Source: Punctularia strigosozonata HHB-11173 SS5 (taxonomy: Eukaryota > Basidiomycota > Agaricomycetes > Corticiales > Punctulariaceae). From it: a stretch of DNA of 64,000 bases. Each line of letters begins with the position of its first letter. The first letter of the stretch is position 1. Both the position numbers and the translations under genes were made by a program. This document shows positions 26,041-38,127 of the stretch, one piece after another. The stretch lies in assembly GCF_000264995.1 (NCBI RefSeq), contig NW_006767436.1:1204800-1268799 (forward strand), given 5' to 3'. The notes beneath the pieces were generated by a model that did not search any database, had not been told where the DNA came from, and saw only the letters and a list, made by a program, of their open reading frames with translations.

Positions 26041-27664
26041 CTACCATTTCAAACCCTCAAACCCGGGGCCATACATTTGATTGGCCAGGATGGCGAGAAG
26101 GACAACAAGGATAGCCACGATGAATCCTACAACGGTTGACCAGGCTACAGATATCGTCAGCAAGAATTGATATACCCGAGCATTCGGGAGACACATACAG
26201 GAACTAGATATGTTCTCAGGAAGGGCAATTACACGAACAGTGTTATCTGTGCTACCAGAGACAAGCAAACTCGCGGTGGGATTGAATTTGATGGCGGTTA
26301 CCGCCCATTCATGGGCTTTGAGGATTGTTATCAAGGGCTGCGAGTTCCTGTGAGTCGTCGATGATGTCCAGTATGACTTCAACATACTGCTAAGGTATCG
26401 GCGTCCAGCACGCCGACCGTGTAATCCGACAAGGCGTATGCAAGCAGTTTGCCGTTCGCACTGCAGACGAACATGAGTCTGTTCATCATTCCCGGGATAA
26501 ACAAGGTAACTACCTCATGTCAAAGCAGGTTGCTGCCTTGTCTCCGACCTTCCTCATGGACTTCACCTTCCACGTCTTCACATCCCATTTACAAACGTAT
26601 GCCAGACGGGGTGCCTGCTTGGATCTGCCCCTGCCGGAGCTGCGCGCAGGAACCGTGTTTGAAAGGGTGAATAACAGCTCATAGTCGTTCGGATGAAACC
26701 TCGCTGCGCGGAAACTGCTCCCTGCGTCACCGCCGGCTAGAGGAGGCCGGTCGACGGTCTGGATGAGTTCAAGGTCGGCGAGTTTGCCTTTTCCCTTGGC
26801 GTCGGACGGTTTTGGAAGAGAATAGATAAGAAGGTTGACCGTTGTTGCGATGATGAGCTGAATCGAAGTCAAACGGGGGGTGAACCTGGCTGCTCTTGGA
26901 CCCACCGTGGTGAGGGCAAACGTGGCATCGTAAATGTCGGCCTTGGGGACCTTGATGGAGTTTGCTGCCAAGATTAGTTCGGGATACGTCAGCAAAGCGA
27001 ACTGCAACGTTTGATAGCATCAGTAGAAATGTCAAGACACGTTGATCCCGTACGTCGTGCTCCCCTGCGACAGCTACGAATGCACCATCCGGAGATATGG
27101 TGGTGACCTTCTGGTAGTCATCGAGATTATCCGGGCTTGTCAAGGTCCCCTTGGACCGCACAGGAGACAACCTGGAAAGGACATAATCAGCATGTGTGCG
27201 GGGCCCACTGGTTGGTACACACTTCTTGTCCCTGAAAGCGAACAGTCGGCAATTCTCGTTCTGGCCATTCTTTTGCTTCTCCAACGTGCTGTTAATTCCA
27301 CATACGATTTCGTTTGACTAACCCGTATCTAACGTGAGCTCGTGGAGTGGGGAACGAAGAGTTTGGCATACGGAAAGGCGAGAAGCGATGCTCATAGGTG
27401 CATCGCCGTCTTTTTCCAGTTCAAACTCGTCAACAAGCTCCAGCTTATCATGACTCTGGATGTTATAAATTTTCTGTGACCCAATCAGTTGTGGAATGTT
27501 CGACAAAGCGCGAGGATAGCATCTGAATCACGCACCAGCTTGTTCTTGATACCGCTCCGGGATTGGCCTCCGCCCCCACCGAGAACGAGCTCCGTCGGCG
27601 ATAGAAAAGCAGCTGAGCATACGGGGAACGATCCAATAGAATGTGCCGTATGTTGCACCCGCAT
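26041..27664 (-). CDS. sec12: Sec12-like Sar1 guanine-nucleotide exchange factor
   Basis: ER membrane protein that loads Sar1 with GTP to start COPII vesicle formation. Exons 27664-27536, 27473-27372, 27317-27223, 27171-27054, 27001-26514, 26478-26388, 26337-26199, 26144-26041 give 1266 nt, 421 aa. The cytosolic part is a WD40-like propeller: FPVYSAAFLSPTELVLGGGG carries the Gly-rich K-loop type motif, followed by VTTISPDGAFVAVAGEHD, SIQLIIATTVNLLIYSL and KAHEWAVTAIKFNPTASLLV. The C-terminus is a single TM helix (STVVGFIVAILVVLLAIL) with a short lumenal tail, the Sec12/PREB topology. Overall similarity is low, as is usual for Sec12. It is divergent from the NIPA gene across 171 bp. Confidence 0.88.
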
Positions 27665-27835
27665 CTTGAACCAGCGCTTTTGTCCTACAGTTTAGGCGTT
27701 GTGAGGGACGCGTCTAACAGAAGAGACGGGGACAACGTGCGTCATTTCGCTCGGCATTCTCCGGGCCGGCAACGCTGCATACTCGCTGCTTGCTCGCTGC
27801 GCGGTCGCAGGCGTACTCAACGCTCTGTTTATGCT

Positions 27836-29908
27836 ATGACTGTCTGGTTCCTGGACTGGGTTGCCCCGTCAATTCCTGGACCACGCGTCTCCACTAGGGA
27901 GGCTATTGGCATTGCCGTAGCTATATGCGGCAACGTCCTCATTTCCTTCGCATTGAACCTTCAAAAGTTAGCGCACCGGCGGATAGAGCTCAAAAGACAA
28001 CATGTAGAGCAGCCATCTGTGCATACAAGTACGGAGGAAGACTGTGAAGACGACCACAGCGCTAGCGACGAGGTGGAAGCACGCGTCAACAGCGTACGAG
28101 ATGCCCCCCGAGATCAATGGACGCCTAGCCGGGTGCATGGAGATGAAACGGACAATACTGCGCAGATTTTGGAAACCGTTCCACTGCTCCAGCAAAGATC
28201 CTTTGAATCTGGAAGCTATGGCTCTCCAATGACGGGCGTGCTACCTTTCGGTACCAGCTCCCCCCGAAGACGCCGATTTCCTATGCGGATGTTTTTTCGC
28301 CGAAAGTCCACGCCCAAGTCCCCTCCGATGAACCATCCGAACATCATACTGACACCAGCGACTCCCGGAACCGGTTCACCCTCTCAGGCATCTGACGATG
28401 ATACCACCTATTCGGACGAACGGAATCCGTCACCTACGGAATCCACGAGATCGGTAGTGGCGCATCAGGAGACAGACTACCTGAAAACGAAACTATGGTT
28501 CGCAGGCCTGGTTCACCTTCCTACAAACGCTCATGTTGGGATGCAGGTGGCTTGGGTTTCTGCTTATGAATGTCGGAGAAATTGGAAACTTCTTGGGTAG
28601 GTGACAACTCGGCTATCGTATTGTCACTCACCTATAGCCCCTGTAGCGTATGCCTTTGCACCGGCTTCTGTGGTAGCCCCTTTGGGCACTGTAAATTATC
28701 CCTTGCTCCCTCGTATCAATTTAGTCTGACCTTCACATAGTTCGCGCTCGTTGCCAATTGTGTTTTCGCCCCTATGATGTTACACGAACATTTTCGCAAA
28801 TCGGACATGTTGGGCATCGCATGCGCCATTATCGGGGCCGTGACTGTGGTCCTCGCGTCCAACCCATCCTATACAGTGTTGGACCCGTCCGGGCTTAAGG
28901 CTGCGATCATGCAGTGGCAATTCCTTGTCTTTACCGTGGCCTATATCGTGGCAGGGTCCGTCCTCGCCGCACTCAGTGGAAGGGAGGGAGGGCAGAGATG
29001 GGTGTGGATAGACGTCGGCCTTTGCGCTATCTTTGGAGGCTTCACCGTGCTTTCGACAAAAGCCGTCTCTACCCTGCTCACGACGCAAGGAACAGAAGTG
29101 TTCACCGAATGGATATTCTACCCTTTAGTTGTGGTATTTGTGGTATTTCGCCACTCGGGACGATCTGTTGACCCTACTGCACTCAGATCCTTATCGCCAC
29201 GGGTCTCGGCCAAATCCGCTACCTCAATCGAGCGCTTATGCGCTTTGACAGCAAGCTGGTCATTCCGGGCCAATTCGTACTCTTCAATCTGTCCGCCATC
29301 GTTGGATCTGCAATACTATACCAAGACTTCAGACGCGTATCCTTTCATCAAATGGTTAGTGTAAATCTGGATTGCTCCCTCCGGCAATCTCGACCTCAGA
29401 CCGTGTCTCCATATATCAGGTTACGTTCCTGTACGGTTGCGCTGCAACGTTCGCTGGCGTGTGGTTGATTTCATGGCGGCCTACGGAACAGCCTTCTGGA
29501 GCGCAATCATCAGGAGGGTTGACACAAGGCCCCTTGGAAGAACTCAACGTCAATACGGGGCCAGTGCCCCGGAACGCGATCCCAAGAGAGGTTCCAACGC
29601 TCAGTAACCGAACGAGCGTGGTCTCGCTCATTGGCTTCTCCCCAGCGCAGGTGAGCTACCGCGCGTGCGCCTCATACTGAAACGTTTCGCTGACATTAGC
29701 ATCACCTCAGCGCATATTGTTGCTACATAGCCCGCCGAGGGAGGGGATGAACTTGCGTATGCTCCATGACCTAGAGCACGACGGGTCAGTAACTCCCACA
29801 AGGCCTCGTGCCGTCAATTTCGCCGTCATAGAAGGTGACGGCAGTCCGCGGGCGCCGGGTCGGGCATCTCATCCATCGGGCCGCTCGCGTTCTGGATCAC
29901 AAGAATGA
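27836..29908 (+). CDS. NIPA-type magnesium transporter family protein
   Basis: Multi-pass membrane protein of the NIPA/DUF803 family (Mg2+ transport, drug/metabolite transporter fold). Exons 27836-28497, 28547-28596, 28647-28690, 28741-29133, 29187-29354, 29420-29650, 29711-29908 total 1746 nt, 581 aa. TM1 is EAIGIAVAICGNVLISFAL. A ~190-residue polar insert (EDDHSASDEVEARV to ESTRSVVAH) then separates it from WWLGFLLMNVGEIGNFLAYA, APASVVAPLGTFALVANCV, DMLGIACAIIGAVTVVLAS, and VIPGQFVLFNLSAIVGSAIL, all recognisable NIPA segments. The C-terminal ~140 residues are disordered and cytosolic. Transport specificity is inferred from the family only. Confidence 0.88.
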
Positions 29909-30289
29909 TAGAGGTGCATGAACGCTACCTGTAACATATCTTTGGCCACACGATACTCGTATTCTGCCCTGCCTCAATGGATCTACACTTCAGCTTGTAC
30001 AACTGACCGAGCAGCGTTGCTTGACGCGTTGCGGTGCACAGGCATGATATGTACTGGAGAATCATCCACTGATCCAGCGATGGACACATCATAATCGCTG
30101 AGAAGAATTCTGATCAGGCTATCATGAAATCAATGAAGACAGCAGCACATACAACTTCGAGATCTGTCAGCGCCGTAGAGGGGCTAGCAGACTGGACATC
30201 CGTCTTCTTGTTGTCGTTGTAAGTTACTCTAGAACCTCTCGAAGATGCAGCCGCCGTTTAGCCTAAGTCAACAATGTGAGTAGACTCAA

Positions 30290-31957
30290 TAGGCTTTCGC
30301 GCAAAGGCTTTCATTGCCCAACAATGAATTGACGTAGACTATTGACTGTCGGTCAGAAATGTCTCTCTTAGTATAGACCGCGCAAGCGCTTACTCTTGGA
30401 GAGTGGTAGTTGACATAGCGTCCAGTATGATCCTCATTGCCCAGGGACGGCCAAGTATGTTGCCAGGATTCCGATCTGGCACAGCCTGCAGAATGCCCGC
30501 CCATCTGCGATACGAAAACGGGCATGGACGAAAACCGTACGCGGTGATCATGCCTCTACTCACTGTGTAGATCACGAGTCTGTTGACGACGCTGTTCATC
30601 CTAACAAACAGCATTCATCACTTTGGCTCGCGGACATGCTCAGTCACGCACCTTCCAGACCTGAAATTGCGATCACAGGAAGTGTCGAACATCCATGTGA
30701 GCGTTGCAGTGATCAGGCAGTACGCAGCCGTTTCAGTTGCTGTATTGTGATCGATATTCAGCTATACTGAGTATGACTCCCCCACATGAATGAAAACTGC
30801 TTAGATTGACAGGCCATAGCGCCTGGTGATCAAGCTCGGTCTAAGAATCACTCCGTGCACTCGGGGGCGCAGATCACTTACCTTCACTATCTTGCTGTAG
30901 AAGAGCCGAGCACCCCTGCCGCCTAGACACATGTTGATTGTCACGGCTACACAATAAGGGAGGTTTTCCGGTTAACGTGTCGAGGCACTAATCGAAACTA
31001 GTACCTGCAGCGACATCGTTCAGAAATAACGTCACAGTGAGCACGCCAATGCTTCATACCACAAGAGACAATGGCAAGAAATATCTGGATAATATGTTCA
31101 GATGGCGTTTCCTAGTATCGAAAGCATCACCTACGATGAGGATTGGGATCAAGAACGATTTCTATTCCTGTTTCGATATCCGGTGGGCAAACCATATCTG
31201 AACGAGAAGGGTAGCTATGGACTGAGCATGCGAAAGTGTCAGCCTTCGAGATTCGACGGCATTTCCAAGAATTGACTTCACCGTGAATGGGCTGACGAGC
31301 TGAACAAAATGAAACCTGAATACGGCTTAGCAACGAATTCATTTGCACCCACCAGGAATGTCCTGGCAGTTTTGATGGTTAGACTGCTGACGATAGACGC
31401 GAAGTTGGCCCACAGAGGATAGGTCATCAATGCTGCGGTATTATAATAATCTGTGATCAGCACATCATATAGACTGTGGGCCATGAGTGCCTGCGTTGCA
31501 GTATCGACGAGGCTTAGAAGCAAGGGTCGGTCATAGAAAATGAACGGGATGACGAGATGAAGCAAACTCACAGAAGAACAAGCACCTTATTCTCCATCAT
31601 TTCCATATATGTGAACGCATCACCCGTACCAATAAATTTGTTGGTCTCCAATCATTTGGATAGTTCACAAAGTATAGGTAAGACTGCGATACCAGCAATG
31701 AACTATATGTTAAGGAATTTGATTCTACTAAGTCACCTGAAGGATGGTGATGCCTTTTCTTGATTATGATTCGATCGTCTGAACAAGGCATTCAGCGTAC
31801 CGTAGATCTTGACTGCAGTCATAGATATTCGAGTTTGCATGGAAAAATACCTTACAGCTGTCGCCAGCGTGAAGCCGATGAATTCGGAGCCTATGATCAC
31901 GTTTATCAAGTTGGTGGGGGTGATGGGAGGGTTACGAGATGTGTCCGGTTGGGACAT
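30290..31957 (-). pseudogene. Decayed DUF6534-type multi-pass membrane protein gene
   Basis: Dispersed exons match the order of basidiomycete DUF6534 membrane proteins: LINVIIGSEFIGFTLATA (near 31890), SYLYFVNYPNDWRPTNLL (near 31680), LVDTATQALMAHSLYDVLI (near 31490), IWFAHRISK (near 31180), VVNRLVIYTVSRGMITA (near 30580) and VYVNSLL near the end. Between them I met in-frame stops that I could not splice around (for example at 31162-31164 and 30434-30436), and the middle membrane segments are poorly conserved. I therefore call it a relict host gene; a functional gene with unusual splicing cannot be fully excluded. The DUF6534 family has no known function. Confidence 0.6.
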
Positions 31958-33050
31958 GACGTCGAACGGTACAGAATGCGGCTGGTGTAGTCGGTATGAG
32001 TATCAACGGTGGAGGTGTTGTCCACCAGCAAAGACACGTACCTTGCGATGTTGTGATGCGGGAGCAAGAGAGAGTCTGAGATGAAGGCAGGAGATAATGC
32101 GCGAGCTTCGGTATTCGCTCAGGACATGGGGCCCCGATGGCCGTGCCTCATCGCTCTCTCACACCGGAAGGCTCCTGTGAGGCTCAGTGGGGGTATATAG
32201 CGCGAAGGTTAATGCAAGCAAGACGATGGCTCGCATAATGTATGGGTCACTTGTGATTCCCGCCGATCGGTAGTATTTGCGAAGTGCTATCATTACTTCT
32301 TAAAGCTACCGCCTTGCTGTTTCGAGTTTTGCGGAACTAAAAGCATGGAGCCGAGGAGTGAGAAGGGCCGGTGAATTATCGCATGATGACCTGCCAAGCG
32401 TTCAGAGCCTCTCATGAGATGCCTTCAAGTGTGCATGTTGTGTGCGGATCGTTCGAGACGTGAAGGAAACCCCCCGGTCGAAAGAGGGGCTGAGACGGAC
32501 CGATGACGAGCGACGACGATCTTGGTCATGCGGCATGCTGGCGAGACTGAAGAGATGCCACTCATAAGATTGCTGCCAACAGGCTCCCCCGCCGTGCGCA
32601 ATGCTGTCTGCCAGCGGATAATGCAAGACGGTCGCCGTCTCAATTTGTTTCCAGGGTCGATGAGAAGGCCCGCTAGCCTGCCTTGCTAATGGGCGCCCGA
32701 GAGCGTCACGGTCGCGCGTCGCGTGTGGAGATGTTGCCTGAAGCGGTGGTAGCATGTAACATCCTGTCACGTCCGATGGCGACGTCACTAAATATTGGGC
32801 TAAAGCGCGCGACTGCGGCCGAGCTGGAGTGTACTCTCGCGGTGCAAGTCAAGGCTGGCCGATGCTGGGGTGGAGTTGGGCATACTTACGTGCAGGAACG
32901 GGAGTCACGATGATGGTGGGGAGCCTGTGGGCGCTCTACAGGCGCTCGACGCCTGAAGGTGACGGTGACATCAGCGACCCGGTGACGTAGTGCGCAGGAT
33001 CCCTTTTGAACGTCCAACTATCGCTGACATACCCATTCTCAACGCCCACC
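31958..33050. promoter_or_regulatory. Long intergenic region upstream of the Rck2-like kinase
   Basis: About 1.1 kb with no recognisable gene. The part nearest the kinase holds CRE-like elements: GACGTCAC at 32781-32788 and TGACGTAG at 32983-32990, plus GTGAC repeats between 32958 and 32970. ATF/CREB-type factors bind such sites. Confidence 0.45.
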
Positions 33051-35444
33051 ATGCCTTCCGGTGTCGCAGTCGTCGACGCCTTCAAGAGTAAAACCAGATC
33101 ACTCGCTCGCTTCTTCGGGGTTACTCACTCCACACCCCCATCAGACCTCATTAGACACGGCAAGAATCATCAGAATGTCGTCAAGGCCTCTCCGGATTAT
33201 TCGGACTCATCCTCCTCTACCGCTCACTCATCCTCATCTCGCACTCACAATCAGTCCCGGGTCCCGAAAGAAACTCCGCAGCCCGCACAGATGCCGCAGC
33301 CCGTTCAACCGTCCCCCGATTACACCCGGGAGGCCGAGTTGATCGTCCAGGAGGAGCGTGAAGCAAAGAATAAGATGCCGGTCTACAAGGGTCTCGAAGC
33401 ATACAAAATCCTTGAGAAGATGGGCGAGTACGTAGATCCAGATTGTCCAGGCTCATAGATCGCGCTTACGATCCGAGTGATCAGCGGAGCTTTTTCCAAT
33501 GTGTATAAGGCCGTCGAAACCGCAACCGGCAAGAAAGTAGCCAGTAAGCTCTCTACCTCCGTCTCGTCAGAGCTGATGCTGACACCCGGTCAGTCAAGGT
33601 TGTCCGCAAGTACGAGCTCAATGCCTCGCAGGCTAGTGCCATTTCCCTCGCCGTCTTCTCTCCTCTCTTACCGCTTTCGTGTTTTCTTTCCCCGTTTTCG
33701 TTACGGCTCGTGATTTTCTGATGTCCTTGACTACCGCGCGCTTAGGCTGGAGACAAACACCTGAATCCCCAGTTCAAGAAAAAGCCGCGTGTGACGGAGG
33801 TAAAGTCGAGAAATATTCGCATTGGCCATTTTCTCATTCGTATCATCGGTCGGTCCTAACTCGCTTTCCTATTTTGTAGCGCGCAAATATCCTGAAAGGT
33901 ACGACCCATTGAAGAGCAACGTGTTACGGCATCCTAACAAGTTCTGCAGAGGTCCAGATCATGCGCGGCCTCAATCACCCGAGTATAGTCAAGTTACTTC
34001 AGTTCTCGGAATCCAACGATTATTATTACTTGGTCTTGGAGCGTGCGTTACCTATCTGGCGCCAACAAGTGAATTGGCCCAGCTGATCGGCAATCGTGTA
34101 GTTTGCGAAGGCGGAGAGCTTTTCCACCAGATCGTCAAGCTCACCTATTTCAGCGAGAACCTCGCACGCCATGTTATCCTGCAGGTCGCACATGGCATCC
34201 GTTATCTCCATGAAGAGCGTGGCGTTGTCCATCGGTTTGTCAGATAACATTGATGCTCAGGAGGGTGTTCTAACGTGCACGCAATAGTGATATCAAGCCA
34301 GAGAATCTTCTCTTCGACCGTATACCTATAATACCCTCCAAAAACCCTGTACAGCGCCCTTACGACGAAGAAAAGGAGGACGAAGGCGAGTTTATTCCCG
34401 GCGTTGGAGGTGGGGGCATTGGACGCGTCAAAATCGCGGACTTCGGCCTTTCCAAGATTGTTTGGGACGAACAAACCATGACGCCATGTGGTACCGTTGG
34501 CTATACCGCGCCTGAGATCGTTAAGGACGAGCGGTATAGCAAAAGCGTCGACATGTGGGCACTCGGCTGCGTTCTCTACACGCTCCTTTGCGGTTTCCCA
34601 CCATTTTATGATGAGAGCATCAATGTTCTGACGGAGAAGGTTGCACGTGGCTACTACACCTTCCTCAGCCCGTGGTGGGACGATATCAGTCAATCTGGTT
34701 CGTCCGTCATACTCATAAGATCCACATTGATACTGAAAACATCGTGCAGCGAAAGATTTAATTACACACCTTTTGTGCGTTGACCCCGCCCAAAGATTTA
34801 CGATCGACGAATTCCTCGCGCACCCGTGGTGTAATGCTGCACCCGCACCGCCGCCGCCGCCGACTCCGGCTGCCGTTCCTATGGACTCGCCGTTACTACG
34901 GGATATCTACATGAAGGGTGCAAAGGAAGCGCGATCGCCGGGACTCGCGACCTTGAAGGAGGCGTTCGATATTACGTACGCGGTGCATCGTATGGAGGAA
35001 GAGGGTGCGCGCAGGAAAGCGTACGGAGCAGGAGGTCGTGGCTTCCTCGGCGGCCTCAACGAGGATGATGAAGAAGAGGACGAGACGCTTGTGGAGGAGG
35101 CGCGGAAACGCAAGGGCGAGCCGAAAGTTCAGACCCAGACACAGGGCCACTCCAAGTCGGCTTCTGAATCAAGCACGAAGAGCCGAGGTCGCAGTACGGA
35201 CACCGGACGACGTGATGAGCGCCATCTCCACGAAGGCCGTGCTGGTCAGCGAGACCGCGGAGGACGAGGACGAGAAGTCGCACCGTTCGAGCTCGACATG
35301 GACGGAGCAACCCTTCTGGGGCGGCGACACAAGAAGGGCGGTATCGGTGGCGCTCCCATGGAGAGTAGCCCCCTCGCCCGAGCGCCGATCCGTGCAGGAA
35401 ACAACACCATTGACACCCCGCAGAGTCCAATGCACATTGCGTAA
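33051..35444 (+). CDS. Rck2/Srk1-like MAPK-activated Ser/Thr kinase (CaMK group)
   Basis: Stress-signalling kinase expected downstream of a Hog1/Sty1-type MAPK. Exons 33051-33427, 33485-33543, 33594-33631, 33746-33799, 33880-33898, 33950-34042, 34102-34234, 34288-34697, 34750-35444 sum to 1878 nt, 625 aa. The first ~120 residues are Ser/Pro-rich. The kinase domain has MGDGAFSNVYKAVE (Gly loop), KKVAIKVVRKYELNASQ (catalytic Lys), EVQIMRGLNHPSIVKLLQF, CEGGELFHQIVKLTYFSE, GVVHRDIKPENLLF, KIADFGLSKIVW, TVGYTAPEIVKDERYSKSVD. The C-tail is basic, with LKEAFDITYAVHRMEEEGARR. The exon 3/4 junction (33632-33745) needs a GC donor (CAG|GCTAGT), and exon 5 is only 19 nt. The assignment to Rck2/Srk1 rests on overall motif likeness. 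Confidence 0.9.
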
Positions 35445-36396
35445 GCGGCACGATCCGGGGCGATCCACCTACACCCCCTTATATACCATCTGCACTTGGC
35501 CCTACAGCAGTCTACACTCCCGCTTGCTCATCGTCGTTTGATCGCTCGCATTGACCATGTTGTAATGTTCCGAGGGACTGTCACAGGTACAGCCCCGGAG
35601 AAACTGGATTGTATACACGCTTGTATTGTAGTTTATTTGAGGTTTAGTATAGTCGAACAATATGTTCATGGGGTTGTGCGTGATAGAGCTTTCGATGGTA
35701 AGTCTACGGCAAATTTACTCCGTGCAATTCGTCTTGTGCCCCGCTCGGTGGGTAACGTAATCGTCCAAAAATGTGCCAGATCCGACTACTTCGGAAACAT
35801 GATGTGGATAGGATTTGTCTTCGGTGCAGCGCGAGAACTACACGGATGCTCGACACAATTGGCTACAACGCTCTTGTCAGTCATGGCTCTGAGTGAAGCC
35901 CGTTAGCGATACCAGTCTGCTGAATTGAACAGTATGGATGCCAACGCACTAAGAGCCGATATCGCTGTCTAGAATCAGGGGAAGGCATAGCATCGGTCCT
36001 TGCCCACCGCCGACCCAGATCGAGATCGGGCAAATACATAATGTCGCTTGTCGCCTGCCTCCACTACTGTGCTCTCCCACAGGCGCAGCACAATTGCCTG
36101 AGCTGTTATGAGGCGCTACTAGGATACATCACAAACATCAGAATCACGTCTACTGGGCTATGCTAGCTATGCAAGGCGGTATTACACTTGCTGCACCGGA
36201 ATATTGGCCCAAGATAGGCCATTCGGCCAACGATCGTCGATCACAGCGTGACAAAATCCTCGCTTCGGCTTCTCGGTACAGCTGGTTGCAAGGCCCACTC
36301 AGGGTCTGGAATATGTCGAGCGTGACCCGTGAGGTACAGAAATATTCGCCTTTCATCCGCGACCGGGTGGATGCGCGCTCCGCCTCTCAGCTTGCG
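35445..36396. other. Intergenic, no gene seen
   Basis: About 950 bp between the kinase stop and the start of a single-TM protein. Open frames here are short and unlike any family. It should hold the kinase 3' end and the next promoter. Confidence 0.4.
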
Positions 36397-37913
36397 ATGC
36401 TACTCTCCTTGATCTTCCACTGTTCTTGCTTTTGGGCGGTTTTGGTCGGTGCTGCTGTCACCAATCGGACCATAGATGACGAGCAGGGAGATGCCTTGAC
36501 TGGGTTGAAGCCGGTATACTCGGTTCGTCTCTCTTGCTAGCACACCCGCGTCTCGCCTTATATCCTGATGCATTCGCTCTTCGATAGGGATCGTTCAACT
36601 ATGGCCCCGAATGCACTGGCTGTTTCGTGCAGCCGGATGCATCTCGTGCATTCGACAACAGCTGGCATGACACGACCATCGACCCTCCCGATACGACGTT
36701 CCCTTCTGTCACCCTCACATTCAATGGCACGGTAAGAGCATATCCTGGTGGAATGGATCGATGATAAATTTATACGCATATATGCAGGCTATATACGTGT
36801 TCTGCATAGTTCCGAACACCGTAATGTACGCCACTACCATGGCAAATATGACCTTCACTCTGGATGGAGACTTGGTGGGGACCTACTTCCATGAGCCTTC
36901 GACGTCCACGGACTTTGAATACAACGTACCCGTGTACACGAACAAATCCATGGATAACGTGCAGCACACCCTGAAGTTGGAAGCTCAGGCGGGTACAAAC
37001 GGCTCTTACCTGTCCTTTGACTACGCTATCTACACGTGAGTCGTTGGACAACATACCGACCGCATTGTTTCTTCTCACAGTGCCTAGTTTCGACGATACG
37101 CCAACCACTACTTCTGCGTCATCGGTAGGCCCGACGCCATCGCATGAGACAAGTTCGAACTCGCCCACCGCAAGTTCCGGATCCGATCACAAGTCGGCTC
37201 CGATCGGCGCCATAGTCGGTGGCGTGGTTGGCGGCGTGGCACTCGTCGTCGCTCTTCTGCTCGTCTTCTTCTGCCTGCGCAGACGCGGCAAGCATAGCGG
37301 GATCGACACCGTACGGCCAGCAAGGCACGGGGAGCACGCCGAACTCGACGAAGCGGCGATCAAGATAGAACCGTTCGTCCCTGAAGCACGGCGCGGTGAC
37401 GAAGTTGCTTCCGTCCCTTTCCTGGGTCCGCCCACGGTGACCTCCTCGGATGGGCTATCGTCAGGCCCGTTATCTGCTCGGAGGAGAGAATTCGGGTCTA
37501 TGGCAAGTTTGGGGACGTCGGCTCCGGACTCGAGTGCCGTTCCAGAATCTACGGCCGGCTCCAGTGGATATGGGATAGGAACTGGCACGGCAACCACGAC
37601 CGTTGCCGCCGTAGCCCAGCCGAGAGGAAAGGGCGCTATGCGAAGACAGGAACTCGCTCAGCAGCTTCGCGAGATGGAGAACACCGTGGCCGAGCTAACC
37701 GCACAACGAGAAGCCGAGATAGCTTCAACTGCGGATGCACGCGACGAGGATGATGCCACCGACGCCCTTCGCCAACAGGTCGAGACACTGCAACTTGAGG
37801 TCGAGCGTCTACGTGCGGAACAAGATCAGGCGCGGGCGCTGGATTTCGAGCCTCCGCCTGCTTATGTGCATGTGCCTGATGATAACGCCGCTCAGCATAG
37901 TAATAGCGCTTGA
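36397..37913 (+). CDS. Basidiomycete single-pass membrane protein, Ser/Thr-rich ectodomain
   Basis: Function unknown. Exons 36397-36522, 36588-36731, 36788-37035, 37088-37913 total 1344 nt, 447 aa. A signal peptide (LLSLIFHCSCFWAVLVGAAV) precedes a beta-rich ectodomain (GSFNYGPECTGCFVQPDASR, IYVFCIVPNTVMYATTMANM, VQHTLKLEAQAG) of ~170 residues with Asn-glycosylation sites. A Ser/Thr/Pro stalk, one TM helix (GAIVGGVVGGVALVVALLLV), a CLRRRGK stop-transfer and a ~190-residue cytosolic tail ending in a coiled coil (ELAQQLREMENTVAELTAQR) follow. The plan resembles fungal surface sensors, an inference from topology only. The last intron must end at the second of two nearby AGs (37086-37087); using the first (37079-37080) gives an immediate stop. 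Confidence 0.85.
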
Positions 37914-38127
37914 AACCTAGATGTACAAGCCGCTTGTCGATAATCCGATTACATGTATATTATCATCTTTTCGCGGTATTCAGTGGGCAGTAGCGTCAAT
38001 ACACCATCATGGACAGCGCATTTGGAAATGTGCCCAGCGCATTCGCCTCCTTGTTCCAGCATCGAAAACCGCGTGAAGCTTGCAAACACGTATCATACCA
38101 ATAACCCAAGTTGTGATTCGTTATGAT

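Noticed and set aside
29909-33000. Gene-poor 3-kb stretch as a possible transposable element
   Set aside because: No terminal repeats, target duplication or transposase/reverse-transcriptase motifs; half of it is explained by the DUF6534 relict.
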